In this document: piece by piece, positions 1-5,822 of the stretch | Position numbering within the stretch: position 1 is the stretch's first letter | Layout of the letters: every line of letters begins with the position of its first letter | Assembly: GCA_036274055.1 (NCBI GenBank) | Contig: DASUGM010000066.1 | Location: forward strand, 1 to 7,813 | Source of the DNA: DASUGM01 sp036274055 | Lineage (GTDB): Bacteria > Acidobacteriota > Vicinamibacteria > Vicinamibacterales > SCN-69-37 | Length of the DNA stretch: 7,813 nt | Direction of reading: 5' to 3' | Notes under the pieces: generated by a model | Databases searched by the model: none | Told to the model about the DNA's origin: nothing | The model's input: the letters and a program-made list of their open reading frames with translations, nothing else | Program-made: the position numbers and the translations under genes

Positions 1-69
1 CAATCCGGCAATCCGGCAATCCGGCAATCCGGCAATCAAGAACCCGCAATCCGCCAATCGGCAATGCGG
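1..69. repeat. 8-bp tandem array, unit CAATCCGG, decaying to the right
   Basis: Four perfect head-to-tail copies of CAATCCGG occupy 1-32. Degenerate copies follow at 33 (CAATCAAG), 47 (CAATCCGC), 55 (CAATCGG) and 62 (CAATGCGG). The array begins at the window edge, so its real length is unknown. From 70 to 156 the same words recur in broken and inverted form (ATTGATTGCGG, AATTGC, CAATCCGG again at 131-138). They end in a near-palindrome, CCGGCAATTGCTGG, at 135-148, just past the stop codon of the cytochrome gene. I see no gene in 1-156. The stretch reads as a simple-sequence intergenic array rather than CRISPR, because there are no unique spacers. Confidence 0.85.
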
Positions 70-156
70 CATTGATTGCGGTAATCGAACAATTGCTCTT
101 CAATCCAATTCGGCAATGCCCTCGATGCGGCAATCCGGCAATTGCTGGCCTCGCCG

Positions 157-1179
157 CTACTGCGCCTTGTTCATGTCTCCAAGGCCATGCATCTGCTTGC
201 AGCGCGGGCAGAGCGTCGGCGGGTCGGTGTTCGACACGCGATGCTGGATCGGTGGCTGCGCCTGCAGAAACGCCCAGATGTCGCGCAGGTCGTCGTCGGC
301 CAGGTTCTTGAAAAACTCGAACGGCATGATGTGGCTGAGCACGCGGCCCTTCATCCGGCCGCTGCGCAGCGTCTCGATGAACAGGCTCTCGTCGTAGTGC
401 GCGATGCCCGAGGGATCGCGAGTCAGGTTGAAGCTGTTGACCTGCGGCACGCCCTCGATGCCGCCGAACTTCTCGCCGCCAGCGAATGCCATGCCCGGCA
501 GCGGCTCGCCCTGATTGGTCGGCGTGTGGCAGGCCTGGCAGCCCGCAATCGTGACCAGGTATTTGCCGCGATCGACCGCCGTCGCCGTGACGTGAGAAAC
601 CGGCGATGTGATCGGCGCCGGCATCGTCTTGACGAGGTACTCGAGCGGGCCCGGAAGATTTCGCGTCGGCACGGTGTTCTTCACCGGCGGGATCGTCCGG
701 AGGTAGACGACGACGGCTTTGACGTCCTCGTCGTCGAGTTTGGCGAAATCCATGTACGGCATGACCGGAAACAACGCGCTGCCGTCCTTGCGAACCCCTT
801 CGCGAATCGCGCGCGCGATCTCGTCGTCGCTCCAGGAACCGAGGCCGGTTTCCACATCGGGGGTGATGTTTCGCGCGGCGATGTTGTTCAGCTCGGGAAT
901 CGGCATCACCCAGCCGGCGCCTTTCTTTGCCTGGATGATGGGCAGTTCGGGGGTCGAGAGGTCATGCTCGGTGTGGCAATGGAAGCAGTGCATCGGACCT
1001 TCGACGAGGTACTTGCCGCGCTCGAGCCGCGCCGGCGTCGGCTCGAAGCGTTCCGCGCTGACCGCGCGGGCTTTCGGGCCCAGCACGACCTGCCAGCCGA
1101 CCGCCGTAATCCCGCCAAGGACCGCGAGGACCACCAGCACAAGCAGGGTCATCAGGACCGTCTTCACGCGAATTGCCAC
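157..1179 (-). CDS. membrane-anchored dihaem cytochrome c
   Basis: A 340-residue periplasmic electron carrier with an N-terminal anchor. Residues about 10-34 form one hydrophobic membrane segment. Two cytochrome c domains follow, with haem motifs CFHCH at 65-69 and CQACH at 214-218. Plausible axial methionines are in LFPVMPYMDF (Met140 or Met143) and HIMPF (Met285). The two-domain plan resembles cytochrome subunits of alcohol, gluconate or similar dehydrogenases, but no partner enzyme is adjacent, so the electron donor is unknown. A third motif, CPRCK at 324-328, lies near the C terminus and lacks the haem histidine. I chose the GTG at 1179 because AAGGAGG (1190-1184) sits 4 nt upstream. The open frame runs on to 1314, but that extension only translates the 8-bp array into repeats such as HWRSGAPA. 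GTG at 1167 is a less likely alternative start. The neighbour at 1344 is divergent. Confidence 0.9.
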   Translation of the reverse strand: MAIRVKTVLMTLLVLVVLAVLGGITAVGWQVVLGPKARAVSAERFEPTPARLERGKYLVEGPMHCFHCHTEHDLSTPELPIIQAKKGAGWVMPIPELNNIAARNITPDVETGLGSWSDDEIARAIREGVRKDGSALFPVMPYMDFAKLDDEDVKAVVVYLRTIPPVKNTVPTRNLPGPLEYLVKTMPAPITSPVSHVTATAVDRGKYLVTIAGCQACHTPTNQGEPLPGMAFAGGEKFGGIEGVPQVNSFNLTRDPSGIAHYDESLFIETLRSGRMKGRVLSHIMPFEFFKNLADDDLRDIWAFLQAQPPIQHRVSNTDPPTLCPRCKQMHGLGDMNKAQ

Positions 1180-1196
1180 AACGCCTCCTTTTCCGT

Positions 1197-1284
1197 GCGC
1201 CGCTGCGCCAGTGCGCCAGTGCGCCGGTGCGCCGCTGCGCCAGTGCGCCGGTGCGCCGCTGCGCCAGTGCGGCGGTGCGGCGGA
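1197..1284. repeat. 8-bp tandem array, unit GCGCCRGT, in a divergent promoter gap
   Basis: Eleven consecutive 8-bp units are present: nine begin GCGCC and end GCT, AGT or GGT, and the last two are GCGGCGGT and GCGGCGGA. The order of variants gives a 24-bp higher-order period: 1221-1244 is repeated exactly at 1245-1268. Because 24 bp equals eight codons, the array is open in several frames and encodes 8-residue repeats on both strands. This artificially extends both flanking open frames. It lies between the cytochrome start (1179) and the DUF4097-like start (1344), so it would sit in the 5' leader or promoter of one or both genes. Confidence 0.9.
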
Positions 1285-1343
1285 AAACGCCGCGAATCGT
1301 ACCACAGCGAACACCGCTGCGCCGGGTTTCGTCTCATCCGGGC

Positions 1344-2144
1344 ATGACCATCCATCAGGCGCACTCGGGGGTCCGGTTCGCGGCCGTTGCGGTCTTGATT
1401 GCCGCGCTTGGCGGCGGCAGCGCGTGCCAGATTTCCTTCGGCGGCGTCGAGGGCCGCGATAGCTGGGCGAAGCAATACACGCTGGCGGCCGGCGGCAAGT
1501 TCGAGCTCACGAATACGAATGGCCGCATCCGCATCGAGGCGTCGCCCGACGGCAACACCGTCGACGTCCGCGCCGAGAAAATTGCCAAAGCCAACGACGA
1601 AGCGGCGGCTCAGGCGGCGGCAAAGAAGATCGAGATCCGCGAATCGGCGAGTGCCGATCGTGTGAGCATCGACAGCGCGATCAGCGGCCTTGGCCTGTCG
1701 ACGGGCGAGCGGCGCGTCGACTACGTCATCACGGTGCCGCATTGGGCCCAGGTGACGGTCGATGCGACCAACGGCGACATCGACATCCGCGGCGTCACCG
1801 GCTTTGTCGACGTCGACGCCACCAACGGCCGCATTCAGGCGTCCGGGATGGAACACGGCGCCAAGGTCGAGGCGACCAACGGCGCCGTGACGCTCGAGTT
1901 CGCCAAAGTCGCCAACGGCGACATCCGCTGCGACACCACCAATGGCGCGATCTACGTCACCGTGCCGAAAGACGCGAAGATGCGGGTCTCCGCCTCGGTC
2001 TCGAACGGCGCGATCCAGACTCACGACCTCGAGCTGACGGTCGCCGAACAATCTCGGCGCCGCCTCGATGCGACCGCCAACGGCGGCGGCGCGTCAGTGC
2101 GGCTGGAAACGACGAACGGATTGATCAGTTTGAAAGGTCGGTAG
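1344..2144 (+). CDS. exported DUF4097-like beta-repeat protein
   Basis: A 266-residue protein with an N-terminal hydrophobic segment (about 11-27) ending in GSAC, so Cys28 is a possible but poor lipobox cysteine (Gly, not Leu/Val/Ile, at -3). A Sec-exported, non-lipidated form is also possible. The body is a series of short beta turns built on Asn-Gly: TNTNGRI (56-62), DATNGDI (140-146), DATNGRI (158-164), EATNGAV (176-182), ANGDI (190-194), TTNGAI (198-203), SNGAI (220-224) and ETTNGLI (255-261). This pattern is typical of the DUF4097 putative-adhesin family, which is predicted to form a right-handed beta structure. An Ala/Lys-rich stretch at 79-101 interrupts the repeats. Molecular function is not established for the family. 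I chose the ATG at 1344 because it precedes the signal-like segment; the frame upstream is only repeat array. No clear Shine-Dalgarno is visible. Confidence 0.8.
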   Translation: MTIHQAHSGVRFAAVAVLIAALGGGSACQISFGGVEGRDSWAKQYTLAAGGKFELTNTNGRIRIEASPDGNTVDVRAEKIAKANDEAAAQAAAKKIEIRESASADRVSIDSAISGLGLSTGERRVDYVITVPHWAQVTVDATNGDIDIRGVTGFVDVDATNGRIQASGMEHGAKVEATNGAVTLEFAKVANGDIRCDTTNGAIYVTVPKDAKMRVSASVSNGAIQTHDLELTVAEQSRRRLDATANGGGASVRLETTNGLISLKGR

Positions 2145-2146
2145 GG

Positions 2147-2273
2147 CGACAGCACCGTGAAGGATCTTTGGAGGATTCTGCAGGAGCGTGAAGGAACGTC
2201 CTAATTTCTTACCCAACAACGCACTCCTCCACGCTCCTTCAGACTCCTTCAGAGATCCTTCATGGTGTTGTCG
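2147..2273. repeat. 127-bp imperfect palindrome, candidate bidirectional terminator
   Basis: The left arm 2147-2198 pairs with the right arm 2222-2273 around a 23-nt loop. By hand count, 43 of 52 positions are Watson-Crick. Four of the nine mismatches become G-U pairs in plus-strand RNA. The arms also carry a roughly 10-bp internal period based on TGAAGGAGTC. The element begins 3 bp after the stop of the DUF4097-like gene and ends 7 bp before the stop of the convergent fabD-type gene, so it fills almost the whole gap. Transcripts from either side would fold into a long hairpin, which suggests bidirectional termination or 3'-end protection. There is no U-tract of the classical intrinsic type. 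Confidence 0.8.
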
Positions 2274-2279
2274 AGTTGG

Positions 2280-3134
2280 CTACAGCTTCTTCCTGATCTG
2301 CGCCACGAGCTTCGTCAGCACGCTGCCCGGCCCGACCTCCTCGAAGGTCGTCGCGCCCTGCTTGATCAGGTAGAGGATCGAATCGAGCCAGCGGACCGAG
2401 TGGCCGATTTGCCTGGCGAGCGTCTCGGCCATCGCCGACGCGGCGTAGGGCTCGGCGGTGACGTTCGAAATCACCGGAATCGACGGCGCGCCGATCGTGA
2501 AGCCGGCGATGAATTCGCCGAAGCTGACCATCGATTCGTGCATGTAGCGTGAGTGAAACGGCGCGCTGACGTTCAGCGGAATGTAGGCGCGCGCGCCCGC
2601 CGATTCGATCTCCATCTTGACCACGGCGAGATCTTCCCTGGGCCCGGCAATCACCGTCTGATCGAACGAGTTGTAATTGGCGACGTCTATGCGGCGGCCG
2701 GCTTCGCTGGCGGCGAGGACCTGCTCGATGCGCGCCGGCTCGAGACCGATCACCGCGGCCATGCCGCCGCCGCGGACCTGGCCCATCATCTCGCCGCGGC
2801 GCTTGACCAGCTGCAGGCCGGTGTTGAAATCGATGCTGCCGGCGGCGACGAGCGCGTTGTATTCACCGAGGCTGTGGCCGGCAACAAACGCCGGCGGCGA
2901 CGCGCCGCCGTCCTGCCGCGCCCGATACGTCATCGCGTTGACGACGAACAGCGCCGGCTGCGTGAACTGCGTGAGGCCGAGCTCGGCGCGCGGATCCTCG
3001 AGACAGAGTTCACGGATCGAGAAGCCGAGAACGTCATCGGCGGCAGCGGTCCAGTCGGCGAACCGATCGAACAACTCGGCGCCCATGCCCTTGGACTGGG
3101 AGCCTTGACCAGGGAAGAGACAGACAGTTGACAT
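2280..3134 (-). CDS. fabD: malonyl-CoA:ACP transacylase, FabD/trans-AT type
   Basis: A 284-residue cytoplasmic enzyme that moves malonyl from CoA to the phosphopantetheine thiol of an acyl carrier protein. Visible motifs are GQGSQ (9-13, oxyanion Gln10), GHSLGEYNALVAAG (86-99, nucleophile Ser88), Arg113 in KRRGEMM for the malonyl carboxylate, NYNSFDQTVIAG (153-164) and APFHSRYM (191-198, catalytic His194). Length is complete for the family (E. coli FabD has about 309 residues). From memory, the wording around the active site (GHSLGEYNALVAAG, LVKRRGEMM, PLNVSAPFHSRYM) is closer to stand-alone acyltransferases of trans-AT polyketide synthases than to housekeeping FabD; only a tree can settle this. 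No fabH, fabG or acpP is adjacent, unlike the usual fatty-acid cluster. I chose the ATG at 3134 because the family begins just before FPGQGSQ; an in-frame ATG at 3170 would add 12 basic, non-conserved residues. It is divergent from the transferase gene at 3180. Confidence 0.92.
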   Translation of the reverse strand: MSTVCLFPGQGSQSKGMGAELFDRFADWTAAADDVLGFSIRELCLEDPRAELGLTQFTQPALFVVNAMTYRARQDGGASPPAFVAGHSLGEYNALVAAGSIDFNTGLQLVKRRGEMMGQVRGGGMAAVIGLEPARIEQVLAASEAGRRIDVANYNSFDQTVIAGPREDLAVVKMEIESAGARAYIPLNVSAPFHSRYMHESMVSFGEFIAGFTIGAPSIPVISNVTAEPYAASAMAETLARQIGHSVRWLDSILYLIKQGATTFEEVGPGSVLTKLVAQIRKKL

Positions 3135-3167
3135 GTGATGGATGCAGGAAGCGCGGCGAGAACGCGA

Positions 3168-3198
3168 CATACTAACGCAATGCCCGCGCCGGCGTCAT
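3168..3198. promoter_or_regulatory. possible divergent promoter between fabD-type and transferase genes
   Basis: Only 45 bp separate the two divergent start codons. Within or beside them, CATACT (3168-3173, plus strand) and TAGTAT (3174-3169, minus strand) each match the -10 consensus at four of six positions and overlap each other. On the minus strand ATGACG (3198-3193) is a possible -35 at an 18-bp spacing. A plus-strand start of transcription about 7 nt after CATACT would fall on the ATG at 3180, which would make the transferase mRNA leaderless. The evidence is weak because the matches are partial and sigma-factor preferences in this organism are unknown. Confidence 0.2.
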
Positions 3199-3920
3199 GT
3201 CCCCCGCCAGGAGAAGTGCGCGTCTGGCACGGCGGCATCGACGACGTCTTTCGCGATCGCGACCGCATCGGGCGCGCCCGCGCGTGGCTCGAACCGGCCG
3301 CCGAGGGTCGCTACGAGCGCTACCGCCACGATGCCGACCGTCAGATGTTTCTGCTCGGCCGGGTAATGGCGCGGTCGATGGTCGGTGCGGCCGCCGGCTG
3401 GGCGCCGACCGCATGGCAGTGGCGGGAGGGCCCGCACGGACGCCCTGAAATCGCCGCTCCGCCGACCGACGTGCGCTTCAACCTCGCCCACAGCGCCGGG
3501 CTCGTCGTCTGCGCGCTGGCCAACGGCCACGACGTCGGCATCGACCTCGAAGATCTCGAGCGACCGCCAATCGATCCGGACCTCGTGCGCCGCTACTGCG
3601 CGCCGGCCGAAGCCGACGACATCGAGGCGCAGGGGCCGGACGGCTGGCGCGATCGGTTTCTGCATTACTGGACGCTCAAAGAGGCGTACCTCAAGGCGCG
3701 CGGCCTCGGGATCTCCGTCCCTCTGGCGGAGATCTGCTTCCGCCTCGATGGCGATCGCGCGCGGATCGCCTTTCTCGGATCCCTCTCCGGCAGCGACGAT
3801 CGGTGGGCGTTCCAAATCGGCCGGCTGACGACGCGACATCTGATGGCGGTGGCCGCGCCGATCGCGGCGCCGGCGTTTCGCGTCGCGATCGCGCCGTTTC
3901 CTGAGTCAGCGCTGCCGTGA
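3180..3920 (+). CDS. Sfp-type 4'-phosphopantetheinyl transferase
   Basis: A 246-residue cytoplasmic enzyme that transfers 4'-phosphopantetheine from CoA to a conserved serine of carrier proteins, converting the apo to the holo form. The family motifs appear in order: GRPEI (87-91), FNLAHSAG (100-107), VGIDLEDLER (119-128, with Asp122 and Glu124 as magnesium ligands) and FLHYWTLKEAYLKARGLG (160-177, with Trp164, Lys167, Glu168 and Lys172). The length and pseudo-dimeric layout fit the Sfp/EntD class used for polyketide and non-ribosomal peptide synthases, not the short AcpS class. I prefer the ATG at 3180. In-frame GTG 3135 and ATG 3138 would overlap or abut the divergent fabD-type start and add non-conserved residues. 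No good Shine-Dalgarno is visible. Its TGA overlaps the GTG of the next gene by 4 bp (GTGA), so it heads a coupled operon. The carrier protein is not in the window. Confidence 0.92.
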   Translation: MPAPASCPPPGEVRVWHGGIDDVFRDRDRIGRARAWLEPAAEGRYERYRHDADRQMFLLGRVMARSMVGAAAGWAPTAWQWREGPHGRPEIAAPPTDVRFNLAHSAGLVVCALANGHDVGIDLEDLERPPIDPDLVRRYCAPAEADDIEAQGPDGWRDRFLHYWTLKEAYLKARGLGISVPLAEICFRLDGDRARIAFLGSLSGSDDRWAFQIGRLTTRHLMAVAAPIAAPAFRVAIAPFPESALP

Positions 3921-4804
3921 GGCTGCATGCGATCAGCGACCTGCACCTGGCGCATCGGGAGAATCGCGACGCGCTGGCAGAGTTTGCCGGCACCCGCGGC
4001 TACCGCGACGACTGGCTGATCGTCGCCGGTGACGTCGGCGAGCGGCCGGAGCATCTCACGCTTGCGCTCGAGCAACTGACTCGCACGTTCGCGCACGTCA
4101 TCTGGTCTCCCGGCAATCACGATCTCTGGTGTCCGCGCGACGCCCACGATCGCACGCGCGGTCAAGCACGCTACGAGGAATTGGTCGCGATCTGCCGGGC
4201 CTTCGGCGCATCAACCCCGGAAGACGAATACCGGACCTGGCCCGAAGACGCGCGCACGCACCTCGTGCCGATGTTCCTGCTCTACGACTACAGCTTTCAT
4301 TCCGAGGACGTCGCCGACGCCGACGCCGTCGCCTGGGCCCGCGCGTCCGGCGTCGTTTGCGGCGACGAGTTGATGCTGCCGTTCGATCCCTGGCCGAGCC
4401 GCGCCGCGTGGTGCCGGACGCGGTGCGACTGGACCCAGGCCCGGCTCGACGCCTTGCCCGCCGACGCGCGCACGATCCTGATCAACCACTGGCCGCTGCG
4501 CTACGACCTGGCGCGGCCGCCGCGCATTCCTCGCTTCTCGATCTGGTGCGGCACCTCGCGCACCGAAGCGTGGGCACGACGATACCGTGCCCGCTGCGTC
4601 ATCTCCGGCCACTTGCACATGCGGACCACCCTCGCCCGGCACGGCGTGCGCTACGACGAAGTCTCGCTCGGCTATCCGCGCGACTGGCGGCAGGACCACG
4701 GGCTCGCCTTCTACCTCCGCGAGATTCTTCCCGGCGACTCCGATGCCTCGCGCCGATTCACTCCGGCGCGGGATCCGTTTATCATGGCGCCCATCCATGC
4801 GTAA
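3917..4804 (+). CDS. calcineurin-like metallophosphoesterase, PptH-like
   Basis: A 295-residue cytoplasmic binuclear-metal phosphoesterase. Metal and catalytic motifs are complete: SDLHLAH (Asp8, His10), AGDV (Asp39), GNHD (66-69, with Asn67 and His68), NHWP (His191) and GHLH (231-234, with His232 and His234). Other stretches match my memory of Mycobacterium tuberculosis PptH (Rv2795c): DDWLIVAGDV, PMFLLYDYSF, FSIWCGT and EVSLGYPRDWR. PptH removes phosphopantetheine from carrier proteins and is encoded beside the transferase PptT. Here the gene overlaps the transferase by 4 bp, so I infer the same eraser role, with the gene order reversed relative to mycobacteria. The start is GTG 3917, giving MRLHAISDLH; it has no Shine-Dalgarno and probably depends on coupling. 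The 3' end overlaps the ATP-grasp gene by 8 bp. The phosphoesterase call is certain; the exact substrate is inferred. Confidence 0.9.
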   Translation: MRLHAISDLHLAHRENRDALAEFAGTRGYRDDWLIVAGDVGERPEHLTLALEQLTRTFAHVIWSPGNHDLWCPRDAHDRTRGQARYEELVAICRAFGASTPEDEYRTWPEDARTHLVPMFLLYDYSFHSEDVADADAVAWARASGVVCGDELMLPFDPWPSRAAWCRTRCDWTQARLDALPADARTILINHWPLRYDLARPPRIPRFSIWCGTSRTEAWARRYRARCVISGHLHMRTTLARHGVRYDEVSLGYPRDWRQDHGLAFYLREILPGDSDASRRFTPARDPFIMAPIHA

Positions 4805-5822
4805 GCTGCGCGTGCTCGTGCTGGTGCACGACTACCTGGTGCCGCCCGACGACGTGACCGGGCACAACACCGAGACCGCGCCGTGGCGAACCGAATACGA
4901 CGTCATCAAGACGCTGCGCGAAGATCTCGAGCACGACGTCCGCGTCCTCGGCGTCAAGGACGACCTCGGCGCGATCCGCCAGGCCAACGACGAGTTCAAG
5001 CCGCATATCGCCTTCAATCTGCTCGAGGCGTTTCACGAAATCGGCACCTTCGACCAGAACGTCGTCTCGTATCTCGAGTTGCTGCGACTCTCGTACAGCG
5101 GCTGCAATCCTCGCGGGATGTTTCTCGCCCGCGACAAGGCGCTGTCGAAGAAGCTGATGCAGTATCACCGCCTGCCGGTCCCGGACTTCCTGATGATCCC
5201 GCGCGGACGCAAGCCGCGGCTGCCGCGCAAGCTGACCTTCCCGTTGATCGTGAAGTCGCTCACCCAGGAAGCGTCGATCGGCATCTCGCAGGCCTCGGTC
5301 GTCGAGGACGACGCGAAGCTGCGCGAGCGCGTGCAGTTCATCCACGAATCGATCTCGACCGACGCGATCGTCGAGCAGTACGTCGAGGGCCGCGAGCTCT
5401 ATTGCGGAGTGCTCGGCAACCAGCGCGCGCAGGTATTGCCGGTCTGGGAGATGACCTTCGCGAAGATGCCCGAAGGTCAGCATCGGATCGCGACCGAGCG
5501 CGTGAAGTGGAATGCGAAGTATCAGGCGAAAGTGGGCATCGCGACCGGCGAAGCGAAGGACCTGCCGGAGGGCATCGCCGACCGGGTCCAGCACGTCTCG
5601 AAGCGCGTCTTCAAGGTGCTCGAGTTGAGCGGCTACGCCCGCGTCGACCTGCGGCTCGACAGCCAGGGCCAGATTCACGTCCTCGAGGCCAACCCGAATC
5701 CGCAGATCGCGCGCAGCGAGGACTTCGCCGAGTCGGCCAAACACGCCGGCATGACCTACCCGGCGCTCCTGCAGCGGATCCTCACGACCGGCCTGCGGTG
5801 GGAACCCGAGCGGCTCGGCTGA
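4797..5822 (+). CDS. ATP-grasp ligase, D-Ala-D-Ala ligase-like, substrate unknown
   Basis: A 341-residue cytoplasmic ligase expected to activate a carboxylate as an acyl phosphate and join it to an amine or similar nucleophile. The N-terminal domain contains FNLLEAFHEIGTFDQ (73-87) and SGCNPRG (101-107). The ATP-grasp part begins at ARDKALSKKL (111-120). Likely nucleotide contacts are Lys153 in PLIVKSLTQEASIGI (149-163) and VEQYVEGRELYCGVLG (192-207; Glu193, Glu200). The metal site is Asp284 in ARVDLRL with Glu297 and Asn299 in LEANPNPQ (296-303). Database pipelines would probably call this D-alanine--D-alanine ligase. I do not think that role is supported, because there is no murein gene nearby and the substrate-side sequence differs from Ddl. 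ATG 4797 is chosen because it overlaps the previous gene's end by 8 bp (ATGCGTAA); the frame upstream of it is a shadow of the phosphoesterase. It is the last gene of the operon. Confidence 0.82.
   Translation: MRKLRVLVLVHDYLVPPDDVTGHNTETAPWRTEYDVIKTLREDLEHDVRVLGVKDDLGAIRQANDEFKPHIAFNLLEAFHEIGTFDQNVVSYLELLRLSYSGCNPRGMFLARDKALSKKLMQYHRLPVPDFLMIPRGRKPRLPRKLTFPLIVKSLTQEASIGISQASVVEDDAKLRERVQFIHESISTDAIVEQYVEGRELYCGVLGNQRAQVLPVWEMTFAKMPEGQHRIATERVKWNAKYQAKVGIATGEAKDLPEGIADRVQHVSKRVFKVLELSGYARVDLRLDSQGQIHVLEANPNPQIARSEDFAESAKHAGMTYPALLQRILTTGLRWEPERLG

Noticed and set aside
1..69. CRISPR array
   Set aside because: The octamers are directly adjacent with no unique spacers, and the unit is far too short. 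The same applies to 1197-1284.
142..1347. Long plus-strand open frame (about 400 codons) opposite the cytochrome gene
   Set aside because: The translation is Arg/Ala/Asp-rich with no recognisable domain, while the opposite strand has two haem motifs and a membrane anchor. It is an antisense shadow caused by high GC.
1164..2051. Minus-strand open frame of about 295 codons opposite the DUF4097-like gene
   Set aside because: Its low-complexity Asp/Val/Arg translation and its C-terminal repeat come from the octamer array. The plus strand has the coherent Asn-Gly beta-repeat protein.
2147..2273. Insertion sequence or transposon end
   Set aside because: No transposase is present and the flanks (GTCGGTAGGG on the left, AGTTGGCTAC on the right) show no target-site duplication. 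A non-autonomous palindromic element remains possible and is reported as such.
4782..5744. Minus-strand open frame of about 320 codons opposite the ATP-grasp gene
   Set aside because: Composition is typical of a GC-rich complement frame, with no motifs, and the ATP-grasp frame accounts for the region fully.
4797..5822. Annotation as D-alanine--D-alanine ligase (ddl) for peptidoglycan
   Set aside because: Only the ATP-grasp core matches. The N-terminal and substrate-side motifs differ from Ddl, and the operon partners are carrier-protein enzymes, so only a generic ligase call is supported.
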